DNA from: Lactarius indigo | Taxonomy: Eukaryota > Basidiomycota > Agaricomycetes > Russulales > Russulaceae | NCBI GenBank assembly: GCA_025766275.1 | Contig: JAFKAC010000223.1 | Span: 1 to 56,902, forward strand | Length of the DNA stretch: 56,902 bases | Direction: 5' to 3' | Part shown: piece by piece, positions 23,187 to 35,589 of the stretch | Numbering within the stretch: the stretch's first letter is position 1 | Layout of the letters: every line of letters begins with the position of its first letter | Translations under genes and position numbers: made by a program | The notes under the pieces: model-generated | The model's database searches: none | Seen by the model: only the letters and a program-made list of their open reading frames with translations | Told to the model about the DNA's origin: nothing

Positions 23187-23740
23187 ACTGAAAGGCTACA
23201 CCAGTCGAAGAATCGAAGGTTTGCGATACCTCACCCTCATTCGTACCAACATTCAAACGGCTAGTATTCACTCACCAGTCTACCGAGGATCGCAATAATG
23301 TTCATCCGCCGTTGACACGTTGACATGTGTTCCAAGACTCGCGCTCACCAACAGAAACCTACCGCGGAGCGCCGGCGACGCAGACATGTCATGCCATGCC
23401 AATAGATGCAGTGAGGGTCAAGTCCATCACCCCCTATAAATTAATTACGAGGCCAATGGGCCACCCTCACTGGCCCTCTTCTCTTTGCTACTGGAGTGTG
23501 GCTGTCTCGCGGCTCCGGCCCTCGCCGCCATCCTAAGCCATTTGGATTGGCGAATCGTATACAGCCTAGTATATTTCCACACGCTCTCCCACTTTCCTGG
23601 ACCTAGACTTTGCTGCCTGTTCCAGGCTATGACTGGCTTATCGCGAGCTCATCAAGGGCGAGCCCTTGAGCAACTTGCGTGCACACTTTCATAGACAATA
23701 TGGTGCGCAGAATTTTGTTGTTACTTCCCTTGACATCATA
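23187..23740 (+). pseudogene. Cytochrome P450 5'-end fragment with promoter
   Basis: Matches 26496-27010: about 290 bases of promoter including the CCCCTATAAA box (here 23431-23440), all of exon 1 and the start of intron 1, after which similarity ends. The start codon is lost: the base order at the ATG site reads ACTGG where the intact gene has CATGG. Small indels also break the exon frame, though HTLSHFPGP and similar stretches are still readable. Confidence 0.75.
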
Positions 23741-26001
23741 TCTGGAAATTTGGACAGACCTGATCCTACACGTGTACATTATGCGGTATAGGCCAACAGT
23801 GCTGGAAAATTTTCACCTCTTTCATGACATCGAAAATGCCCAGAATCGATATCATGCAATAATCCCCTATGAAAATACAACTAACTATCTTGGTCCTGAA
23901 AGCCGTTGCCACTAGGTCCTGCTTCAGCTGAAGTTCGGTAGCCCACTGTGACCCCGCGGCCCCATTCTTTGGTTTCATGGACTCTCCACCTTACGGTGGA
24001 CACTCGTTACCCAACCTACCTTTGGCCTCCATACGTTAACCATGTGCCCCGGGCCTCTGGGAAGGGAATACACCTTCTCGGGTACCGCGTCATGTCCGAG
24101 TACTATCAAGGCTACGGGCACTTCGCTCTTTACCACTCACATAACTATCATAAGCTACAATTTTGGCACATACGGCGACCAGCCGCTCCTAAAAGAAATA
24201 GCTTTTTTTGAGATACGTCAAGTTCCGAATAAACCGGGGCGCTGATAGCGATAGAAAGAAGGGACAAAATTGAGGTTGAAGTTTTGCCTTGCGCGTCCGT
24301 GAGCAATGCGTTTTAGCTTGAGCCTTGCGTCGAGTAACCCTCGGATCCGTTTGTACTTCATTGAGCGTTGACGCATCAACTCTCCATTCCCTGATGCAGC
24401 CTTTTTAGGCCTGGCACATCGTGGGGTGTAATGCGGAGTTCATGGAAAGCGTTTCCGAGTCGCTTGGGTGGCGTCGGCTTTAAAATTGCGGATTTTGAGG
24501 GTGTGTTTGGTCATCTCCTTGCGGCCTGAATGTGCTTCGCGAGCATTAGTACTCCGTCTTCCTCGGTTTTGTGTTATTGGTACCGTCCCGGGATTAAAAC
24601 AAGGGCAAAAATAGCATCAGATCAAGAACGTTGCAGTACGACAGTTAATTAATACTAGAACCTGTGGACCGTATCTCGAATTCTTTCTTTCCCCAGTAAG
24701 GTCGTAACTTCGCTCGTTTGAAATTGCGAAGGTGAACGAAGAAGCCCAGCGCTGCGAATCATAAGAAGTCACGTTTATATCGTTTAGCCAATTCGCAATT
24801 TCGTACTCTTTTCTGCCTCGTTGCTTTCTGCCTCCGAGTCTTCATCGCTCACTTTCGGATCGCTACCCGCCGTCCCGATCCGGCGGGTGGAGCGAGTGTT
24901 ATTGCCATGCAGTGGGTTCGTGTGAGTATCCATCGCTTCCCAGTACAGAGTCAGCTGAGTCTCTGAAATGAATCTACCGTCGAAGTCCGCTATCAGAAAC
25001 CATCAGTATCTCACAGACATGCGGACTTCCCCCTGTGGGCGGCAGTGGGAAGTGCAGAGAAATGTACTAATGTAGCCGTGTGTGACGTCGATGATCATGG
25101 TTTCCAAACTTTGTTTTGCACAGACCTGTGGCACTGGTGGAGAATCAAATTAACAGAGTATATTGATGTGATAACGAACGGATGTCTGGATGCACAGTGG
25201 AAGAACGGAGGACCAGCATTGCACAGGATGTATCTACAGACATGCTGAATGCATGGTCGAAAGCAGACAGTTACTGTAAACGCTAAGTTGAATGTGTACA
25301 CCTGAGGTACATAAGATCGCAGAGCAAGACATCGTTAGTTGACAGAAGTCACAGCCAATTCGGACGTCGGATGGCGCACAGAGAGACATCAGTGAGAGTG
25401 CAGCACGAAACTCAGGCATCAAGTGACAACATGGGGTCGTTTGAGAATCCACGCGGAGGTCAGATTCTGAAGTGGCGGAATGGCGTTCACCACAGATGCA
25501 AGAGGTCACTCAGCATCAGACAACCTTCTGCCGCAAAAAAGGAGAACAAATGCAGGAGTGCAGAAGCAGACGGTGGGTGGTCGAAAAAAAAAAGATGACG
25601 GCGCGGAATCGAGGCAGTAAGCCAGGGGTAAAAAGGTTCAGAGTCCGCCAACATCGTGACAATGGAGTGGCTAATTATTGTCCTGTATGGATAGATGCAG
25701 GGATAGATGGTAACAACTGCGGGCAACATTTTGCGATGTGGTATCAGAAAGATGTAATCAGCTTGGTGATCAGAAAGAAGCCACCCTGAAATCCGAACAC
25801 CGTTAAAGATATCAAACGTTATCAAACCTCCAAAATGCGTATAGGCCGGGCTTCTCGTGCTTGTTCTCGCGAGAACTTCGCTGGTCACATGGTCACAAGG
25901 GATGTCACAAAAACTCGAAAAAGATAATTCCCTGATGACTTAGGGGAAAAGAAAGTATCACAGTACACAAGGGACGTATAGTAGACAACTGTCATTGACG
26001 A
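23741..26001. other. Accessory region, no gene recognised
   Basis: About 2.3 kb with low coding signal on both strands. Frames of up to 133 residues near 25500-25890 overlap each other on opposite strands and show no family features. Confidence 0.35.
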
Positions 26002-26003
26002 TA

Positions 26004-26196
26004 CAGTCGAACCTCTCATAACCCATCATTAGGAGCCATATAACTTTATAACCACTGGGCTTCCACAACCCACACCAGTACGTGAGGATAGGCCCCGATT
26101 TGTAGTCTAAAATGTATAGATTATTGAGGATTAGAGAGTATGATTTGCCGGTTACAAAATCCCAAAACTGGGTATGGGTTATGAGAGGTTCGACTG
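26004..26196. mobile_element. MITE with perfect 22-bp inverted repeats and TA target duplication
   Basis: The left end CAGTCGAACCTCTC... and the right end ...GAGAGGTTCGACTG are perfect inverted repeats over 22 bp, or 24 bp with the flanking TA on each side (26002-26025 against 26175-26198). The element is 193 bp with no coding capacity. TA duplication and CAGT ends fit a non-autonomous Tc1/mariner-pogo type element. It sits about 550 bases before the P450 start. Confidence 0.85.
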
Positions 26197-26205
26197 TAGT
26201 TGCGA

Positions 26206-26403
26206 ATCTTGCGTTATATCAGACCGAAGGGAGGAGACGAACTCCGCTCTTGTCGGACACTGTGGCAGTCAATCCTGCAATCAGTTTGAAGGGACGAACT
26301 CCGCTCTTGCCGGACCCACTGGCCAAGCCAAGCCTCTCAGGCTGACAGTAAGTCTTGCGTTATATCAAACCGAAGGGAGTTAAACTCCACTCTTTTCGGA
26401 CCC
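26206..26403. repeat. Short diverged direct repeats beside the MITE
   Basis: A 28-base word starting CTTGCGTTATATCA occurs at about 26206 and 26353 (two differences). A second word, GACGAACTCCGCTCTTG-CGGAC, occurs at about 26237 and 26294 with a weaker third copy at 26381. The CAGTAAGTCTTGCG start of one unit resembles pogo-type transposon ends, so this may be a decayed nested element. Confidence 0.55.
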
Positions 26404-26714
26404 TCTGGCAATCATAGTATAGAAGATGACGTTACCAAGTCAAGTCGGTCAATTTCTAACGGTCACTTGATCGTTCAAGTTGTTGCTTCCCTTTCTTAAG
26501 GCTACACCAGTCGGAGAATCGATGGTTCTCCGTCGCTTGCGGCACCTCGTCCTCAGTAGTACCAAGATTCGAACGGCTGGTCACCAGTCACGAGTCTACC
26601 GAGGATCACAATTGATTGAGACTCGCTATTAACAGAAACCTGTCGCGGTATGCTGGTGACGAATGTCCCTCATAACTTGCCAATAGATGCAGCGATACGC
26701 CACTACCACCCCCC

Positions 26715-26720
26715 TATAAA
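26715..26720 (+). promoter_or_regulatory. TATA box of the P450 gene
   Basis: CCCCTATAAATAG, about 35-40 bases before the ATG. The same box is kept in the 5' fragment at 23435-23440. Confidence 0.6.
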
Positions 26721-26754
26721 TAGATGACGAAGTTGATGGGCCATCCCCACCACC

Positions 26755-28726
26755 ATGGCCCTCTTCTCTTTGCTACTAGTGTCTGGCTGTCTCGCGATGC
26801 TCGTCACCATCCTGAGCCTTTTTGTTTGGCGAATCGTATACAACCTATATTTCCACCCGCTCTCCCACTTTCCTGGACCCAAACTTGCTGCCTGTTCCAG
26901 GCTATGGCTGGCTTATCGCGAGCTCATCAAGGGCGAGTCCTTGAGCGACCTGCGCGCGCAACTTCATCGACAATATGGTGCACAAAATATTTTATTGTCA
27001 CTTCACTCTTTCTTGATATACCTATCCTCTAGGAGAGATCGTTCGCTGGGCACCCAACGAGGTTCGTCCAAATTGAATGAGCAGGTATAATGCGCAAATT
27101 ACACTGCTCGCAGCTTCATTTTTCGAATCCCGCTGCCTATAACGACATATACAACAGCAGGAACAAGTGGGACAAGGACCACTCGCTCTACCGCGCCTAC
27201 GACCTAGATACCTCAACATTTGGCTTCACACACTACTCCGACGCCAAACAACGTAGAGATCTCCTCGCCCCTTTATTCTCCAGGACATCGACCCTCCAAT
27301 TGCAGGATCTCATACAAAAACAGGTAGGGCGCAGCCCCACCGATGAAGTAGCTGTTTCATTTTCTCATTGCTCATCAACGCACCAGGCGAACGTTCTTTG
27401 CGATGCATTAACTCAACAATTTGCGGCAGGTAAGAGGGTTCTTTGGTTTGAACCAGCGTTGTTATTCAAACTTTTGGTTCTTGCGATACAAAAGATAAGT
27501 CTAGCGATCTTGTGCTGGGCTTCCACTGCTTTGCCGTCGACGTAATCATGAACCTCTGCTACGCGAAGAATTGGGGCGCGACGAAAGTGCCAGACTTTCA
27601 GTCTGATATCGTCCTTGCTTCCCAAGCGGTCTTGCCTATCTTCACCATGCACAAGTATTCGGGCCCTTTGTTGAAGATGATGCGATACGTTCCGATGTGG
27701 GTTGGTAAGAAATACGGCACCTCTGTGACCAAGGCCTTGTTTTTTCTTCGTGAGGTAAGTATTCGCCCTAAAGCAAGAATGGCAATTGAAATGTTCCCCT
27801 ATAGACGTTGATGCACCAGGTTTACGGAGTCGTACGCAACCCAAGCAGCCTGGAAAATTCGTCCCACAAAACCATTTATCATTTGCTGTTGAGTCGCGAT
27901 GCCAAAGGGAGACGTTCGCTCTCCAAGGTGAACCTATGGCACGAAGCAGGGGCATTACTCGGTGGAGGCTCGGACACGATCGCAACCGCCTCGACGACAA
28001 TCTCGCATTATGTTTTACGCAACCCCGAAGTACAGCAACGACTTGTAAACGAATTGCGTACGGCGTGGCCGATTCTGGAAGAGGTACCGCGTTACGAAGT
28101 TTTTGAAAAGCTACCATACTTGGAAAGTCCTCACAACGACGACTGGTTCAGCTCGAGTCCTGAACAGCCTTTTTTGCAGACCGCGGTTGTCAAAGAGGGG
28201 ATTCGCATGTTCCCAGGAGGCGCATCACTTCCGCGTGTTGTCCCCCCGGAAGGAGCGACGATAGCCGAAACTTTTGTTCCTGGAGGGGTAAGTCCTTGGT
28301 AATGTGGTCCAGCCGATTTTGATGCATACTAACTGGATCCCAGTCTATCGTCGGCCAAAGTTATGTGCATGTAAACTTTTCGCCGGCGGTGTTCCCCGAC
28401 CCGGATGCGTTTATCCCAGATCGCTGGCTAGGAGAACACGCAAAGGCACATGAGGCCGCGCTGGCAACATTCTCGAAAGGTCCGCGAAGCTGTGTAGGCA
28501 TAAACTTGGCGTATTGCGAGATCCAACTCGTCATTGCGTCCGTTTTCCGTCGGTTTGACGTGACTTTGGACGCGAAAAGGTTCGGATTATATCTTGTCAT
28601 TTTCTACGGTTACTTGGTCGCTGAAGGAGGTTCTGTAGGTCTGGAGACCTGACTGCTGTGGAGCACTTTGTGCCGGTATTCAAGGGCCCGCATTTGCGCG
28701 CGTATTGCAAGCCTGTCTCTGATTAG
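26755..28726 (+). CDS. Cytochrome P450 monooxygenase
   Basis: Membrane-anchored heme monooxygenase, resembling fungal trichodiene-oxygenase-like P450s; substrate unknown. Exons 26755-26977, 27033-27061, 27114-27323, 27387-27429, 27495-27754, 27805-28287, 28344-28579, 28639-28726; 523 aa. An N-terminal hydrophobic anchor (1-35) is followed by HPLSHFPGPKL, the I-helix GGGSDTIATA, the K-helix KEGIR (ExxR), PDAFIPDRWLG and the heme loop FSKGPRSCVG with Cys466. Position 28123-28179 looks like a former 57-nt intron: its acceptor TTTTTTGCAG remains, but the donor reads GAAAGT in place of GTAAGT. It is stop-free and a multiple of three, so it may be read as a 19-residue insert before TAVVKEGIR. Activity is therefore uncertain. 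Two fragments of related copies lie upstream. Confidence 0.87.
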
Positions 28727-29129
28727 TAGGGATCTCACAAAGGGGCAACGTCTAGTTCTAATGTACGAATAGATGGTAGACCGGAGTACAGAGCATAGGG
28801 GTGGAAAGAAAGAGCGTGGAGGAAAGTACGAGATAAGTGAGAGAGATACGGACACATTAGCCCTGTAGTTAGACAATAAGAAGTGAGATGGTAAAGCATT
28901 TATGTCTGCGGTTACGAGCCACGCCACAATGCATGTCTCGGTGTACTCTCGGTGTGTACTTGCAACCCGAGCCGCGCCTGGCGCATACTCTGATAATAGT
29001 TAGTACTGCACTAACCGTAAATTGTCAGCGCAAACGAAAATTAACTCGGATATAGGAATAAACAATATTTCACGAATAGAACTCATCACTCTGCAAAATA
29101 AAACAAAAAATGAGGATGCTGAGACGACT

Positions 29130-30060
29130 ATTGTAATACAATATCCGCGAATGATAATGGTATTATTCGCCAGCTACCCGTATACGCAAGAGGTGGGCTG
29201 ACCGCTGTGTATAAGAACATGTATCTTACATCGGCGAAGTGTTCCCGGCGCTGTAGACTCTGAGGTGTGCTCAAATAGCACTGATACAGCAAGCGCTCCA
29301 CAGACAAGCTCACGTGGTCAAGCGAGCTATTCACCACCTTCCTCAGTGTGCCTGTTGGACTCGACTAGGGGGTCGTCGTAAGTTCGCTGAGAATCAAAAA
29401 TGAATTGGCAGTGGGGGAGGAGATCCGGAGAAGAGCTAAGACTGGGGACAGGCTGGTGATGGCACGCCGTCCTGAGATTACGTATCTAGCGAAACGCTCG
29501 AGCAACAAACTACTGTACCGGAAGGCTCGATAATCGCCTACACTGGTACCAGGTGCCTACTGGTTACGGTAAAAAAATTGGAGTTTGCGCGAGCAGGAGG
29601 AACTATTTGCTTTTTATGCTCACGAATATCGCCAAGCGAGTCCACAAGGAATGCTTCAGAGCTTCAGTATAGGGAAGGGAACGCGCGGAGGATCTCGGCG
29701 GCAGGTACACCGCGACATGGTTCGAGAGCCATGACCTCGCGGAGCACGTTTGCGAGAAGAAACCCTTCGCTTAGTCGTTTGGAATATGAAGCATGGCTGT
29801 CAGGAAAGCAGTGGAGTGGGTCCCGGCGAATGTGACCAGGCATAGTGGGCCTGTGTGATGTTTTTGAGCTACAAGTTGAAATTTCGGGGCGAGCGTGAAC
29901 AGAGAGCGCGATGACTCGAAGCTTGTCCGTAGTTTGACAAGAATTTCGAGGCTCGGTACATACATAGACGTTTCAAGTTTTGCTGTATCCGTGACTCGTA
30001 TATGGCCTGCGCACGGTGAAGCGAACGTGTAGGAATGCGGTGTATGCCACGACACTGCTC
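29130..30060 (-). pseudogene. Unrecognised gene X, right copy
   Basis: Convergent with the P450. The longest frames are 29771-30055 (ASPCAGHIRVTDT, then SFESSRSLFTLAPKFQLV) and 29128-29337 (LDHVSLSVERLLYQCY). They belong to one sequence that is similar to 20850-21700 on the opposite strand. Between them is a stretch of about 200 bases absent from the left copy. I do not recognise the family, and I could not build a full splice model. It could be a live gene or a better-kept remnant. Confidence 0.45.
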
Positions 30061-31329
30061 CCGGGGTTTGATAGCTCAGGCTGGCACTAGGTCCGACAAA
30101 GTGTCAGACGGCGCAAGAGATCGCTAGACGCTCGGACGTACTTCCCGGAATGGGACCTGTATCAAGGGCATTGGGCAGCGTCAGAGGGTCGGCATAAACA
30201 GTCGCCGCGACCAAAACGGACTTTAAAAAAGAAGGCAGCGACGACGGAAAGGCGCATGGCGGCAACCGCAACTTGAAAGAGAAGGAAGCCCGCAGCATCA
30301 GGACCCTTGGGAACTTGGGCACGGCTCAATGTAGCGTTGTTTAGTCTTTCTGTGGCAGCTGGAAAGGCCTGCCAGTGGTCTGCTAGGATGAACTGTTGGG
30401 ATACAGCCCAGAACGGACACAGTCCGGCAAACCGAGGCTAAAACCGACATATTAGATAATCGTAATATTAGCGTAGTTAAACGGTTATCTATGAATAATA
30501 TTGTAGAGAGAATACGCATCCTCCTATGGACCTCCATCGCTCATGTGTTCCTCACCTATTCGGCCACCTGCCTCCATAAATCTTTATATGAACTCGTAAT
30601 TCTCAAGGGCAGACTAATTTCATCTGGGAGCCTGGAGACCTTGTTGGAGACGAGCCGGGAAGCTCTCAAACCAGAACGCCCAAACAGAAGAGGGGAATCA
30701 GTTATGGCTAAGACTGAAGTACTGAAGGGTCATCAAGAAGTGTGGATCAATGAGTGGAGCCACGCTGTCCCGGACCCGACCATCGGACGACAGGGTCCAC
30801 TCGTCGATCCATGCCCGCTAAATGTTTGAAACTTTGAAACGTTCCAACGTTACGTACTCGTCGCAAGGCTACATGGCAATACATAAGCTAGTCCCAATTG
30901 TGTACTCTTGTCTATCTTGTGGTGAGTCCAGCATGATCAGGATCAGGAAAAAGTTTCGGGGTTTCCCCCCACTCTCCAGTCTCGAGTCATCGCCTACTAC
31001 TACTCCGAGTCATTCCCACGTGCAACAACAGCTTCTCCACCAATGTAATTGCTTATGTTTTCAGAGTGAGCCGTTGCACGACATCAATTAGGGTGATGAC
31101 CACATCATCTCTGACTGTTTTTGTTCTTGGTGTCATAAAAAAGGTGACAAAGATTTCGAGTACCGGTCATTGTTCCAATTTGAGAGATCGTCCCCCCCCC
31201 CGACCCTCGGCCTGCCAGACTCAACCTTGGGCTCAACTTGAAGTGGTGTCACAACTAGTAAAGATTAATTTTCGCCGACCCAAACTGAATCAGTGGTGTC
31301 AGTGGGTTTTGACAGCTGCAAACTCTACT
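30061..31329. other. Accessory region, no gene recognised
   Basis: About 1.3 kb with short frames only. Nothing links it to neighbouring repeats. Confidence 0.35.
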
Positions 31330-31829
31330 TACAGTAAAGAGGCAAATTCGTATTGCGGCAACCGGAAGTACAATGCCGCTCAAGATGCCGCTCTGTCCGC
31401 ATTGCTGTAACGTACACGCCCTGACTACCACAGCCTTGACCACGGCTGTGACCACGGCTGTACACCGCAGTCAGGGTTCATGATTGATGCTGCGGCCAAC
31501 TCTCGTTTCGATAATCGTAAGGTGCTGTTGCTGTGATAGCAGAGACAATGTATGAATGACAACATGCACTTCCAGTCCCGGTCGTGCGACACCTCCAAGT
31601 TAGTGTGTATCGTCATCTCGGTCATACAATGTAAGGAACAGGAAATATCGTGTTAACGACCGTACACACATATACAGTACAACGCTACGACATGGCTCCA
31701 GTTTTGACTGAGCTCATTTTCTTGTAACAGCGTCCGCTGACTAGATGACTGTAAATCTTTGGTACACGGTCTGCCTCGACGTAGGACAGAGTGCCTGACT
31801 CTAGCGAAGCATACACAAATGTAACGAGA
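31330..31829 (-). repeat. Shared 3' flanking module of DUF6533 genes (copy B)
   Basis: Read on the minus strand from the stop of copy B, this matches the 3' flank of copy A (tract around TACAGTCATCTAGTCAG, then the CCGG-TTGC/CGCAATACGAAT block). It contains a small local tandem of GACCACGGCTGT near 31438-31462 that copy C has only once. Confidence 0.6.
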
Positions 31830-33644
31830 CTAAACCTGGTCCCAAACAGGATTTTGGTCGTTGGGGCCCTTGTCTTGGGCTCTAGCATCCACTACTATCG
31901 ACCTGTCGATGCGCACCTGAAGATCAAGGTCACTCTTTGTGTTACTGAACTGGTTCTGTGACCCTGTCGTGTCGCCCTGCTCGACCCTGTTCTGGTGTTT
32001 CGCCCCCTTCTCGAAGCGTGAGGCGGACGTAACCGCACGGGAACTTGGTAGCGGGGCCAAAACGACTGGCGTCTGATCCGTCCTTGCGTCTGGTATTCTC
32101 TCTGTAACTGCGTGACGTTTGGGTCATGGATAATTTACGCACCACGAAGATGGATGAGAATGCGTTGGCTCATGATCCACGTGACTGAATACTCAAACGA
32201 TGCGCTAGGATCAGCACGATAAGACTTGTGGGGAACACATGGAGCGAGAATAGGGAAAATACCCAGTGGATTGGAGGACATGATCGGTGCCCCGAAACAT
32301 CAATATGTTCGCCAAATTCGTGACTACACGGAGAGGTCAGCTGTATTCGACGACCTGTGCAGAGAACATACGCGTCAGCACCACAAAGTATCCAAGACCA
32401 TCGTACAGCAATCTTGCATTGCAGTAAGAATTTTTGGGGTAATTGCCACACCAGAGACGACTTACATCTTGAAGAGCCGCGAGGTTCTGGAGTGAGCTAG
32501 GTCAGACCTGATGACGAACTTTATGGGAGCATGACATACCCAGGTGATACAGACTTGACTCTCATAAGATAGAAGGCCGAGATCGACAATGTGAGACAAT
32601 CGTATAACATCGCTACCAGGTAAAACGACCAGGTAGAGATTGGGCTTTGGGGATGGGCGCTAGCGACTGTGCAACTTCTCGTCTCGTCAGGAAGGGCTGG
32701 AGTTAGCATCGAGCGAATGAAGCGCACTTTCCCTTGTATAGTCATGCGGGTCTCAATGGCCGTGTGCGAGGACACTAATGACGGTACTCACATCTGTCAT
32801 TACAGCTGATTGGTACAATGTCAGTATGGTAGTGACTCGTGCAAAAAAGCCCCCCGGACTCACGAATCCGGGCATATAGACTGGAAAACCATTGGGACTG
32901 CTTAGATATTAGAGCGAGAAGCATTGCACTCAAGTCTGGGACGAAGAAAACGGACCGCAGCACCCAAGATGTACGTCGATAAGAGGGTCCTCCCCACCCA
33001 GAGATTACCCTGAGCAATACCATACGTCCTAGAGCACACTATCAAAATCAAGACGAAAGGAGTAAAACGAGGACTCACCGAATAGCTAGAATTGCCTGCG
33101 ACACCATCATTTGGACCACTATCAGATGGGTCAACCGGGAGTGCTAACGCGATGTAGCCATTGAACCCGTACCTTTGAGCGCAGGAGCTGCGAGATGGTA
33201 GTGCTCGCAGGCTTTGGGAGTGAAGCCGTGGTAGAAAAATCCTACGTTACTAACGACCAGTACAATTATGCTCGTGTAACTGCATAGAATCTGAGCAGGT
33301 TACCCAATCGACAAAGAGAGAACGCCCACCGAATAAGAACAAATAGTATAAATCCCAAACTACCCAGAGCCAGTGTGAACTGGTTAGCAACTCTTCGTGG
33401 GCACGAATTAAAGCTTCCGACCTTCGCCGATTAGAGGACTTATACAACCGATGTTCTGCGGGGAGGGTAATGAGATAACTAGACAGATATGAGTCCCCAC
33501 GAGAGGTCGCGATCTACAATCAACAACTTGAACATACTCATAAGCGGCGATAGTCAGGGACGCAATGCGTAGATTATTATCTGCGGCCAGAGCTCCCGCA
33601 CTAGGATATATAGTAGTAGCGGTTGCTTCGACTACAATGGCCAT
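31830..33644 (-). CDS. DUF6533 seven-helix membrane protein, copy B
   Basis: Same 15-exon layout as copy A, read from ATG at 33644 to TAG at 31830, with every phase agreeing. Start MAIVVEATATTIYPSAG; family core AAYDYLITLPAEHRLYK, then FVLIRYTSIIVLVV; last helix YSVTWIMSQRILIHLR; polar tail ending in WDQV. The 5-nt microexon is at 32728-32732. The intron-4 donor is GT here, unlike copy A. The intron acceptor before LLYDGLGYF, once suspected lost, is intact at the GCAAG site. A TATATA-type box lies about 85 bases upstream (33728-33735). Likely functional by reading frame; role unknown. Confidence 0.85.
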
Positions 33645-35589
33645 TATCGGCTATTTAGAGGTGGAAGGAAAGTGCGGTGGGTGGAGGGAAAAGAGACCGA
33701 AGCATCATAGTGCTTGTGTGGAAGTAAATATATATGATGCAGACCGAGGCCGCGCTGTTGTTTCAGGTCAGGGAACTAGGCTCATGCTCAGAGATTGAGC
33801 GCTATACAGAAGAAGCATTCCATTGCTGGGCAACGAGCGCGGGGCGCCTAGATTGGGGGTAGTCACAACTCTGTTGTTTCGCAATGCCAAACGTACATAC
33901 AGTAGAATTGATTTTTGGACTACCAGAGGCCGGGACAACCTACTTTGGTATGTGCAACAGAATCTTTCGCAGTCGATATGCCCAGGAACCAACGATCCCA
34001 GCGCCCACGACAAATTAGTTTATGGGCTAAATGACCAAGACGATGGCACCATAGATCAGCGTTCACATCAAAGAAGAGAAGAGTGATTACCGTACTGTAT
34101 CAGGAAAAAAACTAAACCGAAACCAAAAAATTGCGGCGCCAAGGGAATATTGCTTACATAAATTAGAATCTAACGATGCAAAAATAATCATTTACAGTGG
34201 CGAAGGTGAGTGCAAGGTGCCAGAGTGTGATTGAGAGGGTGCCAAGGGTTTGCGACTCGGAAAGTATTATGCGTCCATCTACGACCATAGGGTCAGGGAG
34301 GGGTGCCATGACCGTTAACGAATGAGAACTTAACGAGCGTCTGATGGGACATTTACCAGGGCGTCTACTAGTGACAGCCATGGAGAACCTGGATACCGGA
34401 ACTCGCGCTAGCCCGGTTGCATTTTCACTTCGTGGGGTTTCTGACCCAACCGTATCAACTTTGTGCTACGGGGGCGTGTTTTCTCTCTGTCTCTCTGACC
34501 AACACATATTTGACCTCGTCACGGTCGAGACAACGGGTCAACTAGTTTGAGTTGCCTTCTGTCAAACCTGAACTCGGCAAATAATTATTCGGTGGCATTT
34601 CTCGCGCTCCCCACTGCGGTGTCTAGTAGTCTGCTTCACAATCCGAGTTCGGAACAGTGGTCAGACTCTCAAGCGTACCCGAGCACGGCGATCTCATGTT
34701 CCGAGCCTAGATATAAATATCACACTCTCAAAGGATCGCATACTGCATCTCTGTTTGTCCACTAAGCTATCTATCCACTCACGCTTCTGATGTGCCTGGA
34801 AGGACATGGGATAGAGATGTGGTGAGGGTTTTTTTTGTCTCTCGCCTCCGCGTCAGCCCTGAGCAGGAACGGTGCTGCCGGTGATGTTCACTATCTGTGT
34901 GGCGCCCATCATCTCGGCGGACTCGCAGCCTTGCTCGCAGTGGCAAAATGTTAGGTGGGGAGAGATGCCATATATAGGAAACGATGAAGATGTAGACACT
35001 CCCCTAGTTGACAGCAATAGGAAGGGGTATGGGCGACTAATTTGACCTTATATGCTGTTGTTGCCACCAAGAATGACGCTGGGGGAGCTGAGAATCCGTA
35101 CCCTGTGCTTGAGCTAAAGAGAACACTGCTCCACCATATATCTTGGCTGTGCAGATACAGCGTACACCTCCTCATGTGTGTCTCCTTAACAGCCACTCCT
35201 GAAGGGGCACGAAGAAAAAATGAAGCCGACCTTGGCGACATCAAGCATATGGATGCTAGGAAATCCGACGATGCTAAGGCGGAGGTGCTGGTAGGTGTTA
35301 GAGGAGAGGTTTACACACTGGTGCGATCCTACAGGGTGGAAGAGCAGCTTAGAGGTCGTGGTACGGACGCATATGCCAGTCCTGAAACGGAAGCTCATCA
35401 CAGGCAGGGTAGCGCGGGAATACATTCCCATATATGGATAGCCGCGGCCCCACCAATCGGCTTGTAAGTTACCTTCTGCACCTCATTCCGTGAACTCCTC
35501 ACCATACCAAACCCACTCCCGTAACTTTTAACTATTCACAGACCGAAGCACTTCGGTGATAGGTTTTGGCTGCCGCGGGCTCGGTTCGG
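33645..35589. other. Upstream flank of copy B and spacer
   Basis: The first 400 bases are the copy B promoter: a TATA-like box at 33728-33735 and a block at 33919-33947 shared with copies A and D. From about 34100 to 35580 I see no supported gene; frames at 34163-34381 (-) and 35042-35467 (+) are open but unrecognised. Confidence 0.4.
33929..33947 (-). promoter_or_regulatory. Conserved upstream element of DUF6533 genes (copy B)
   Basis: On the plus strand GCCGGGACAACCTACTTTG, identical at 40753-40771 before copy D and partly kept before copy A (14693-14719, opposite orientation, as is the gene). It lies about 250-300 bases before each start. Confidence 0.5.

Noticed and set aside
32401..32440. 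Apparent loss of a splice acceptor in DUF6533 copy B (AATG where others have AAAG).
   Set aside because: The phase shows that the real acceptor in all four copies is the GCAAG a few bases further on, which is intact in B.
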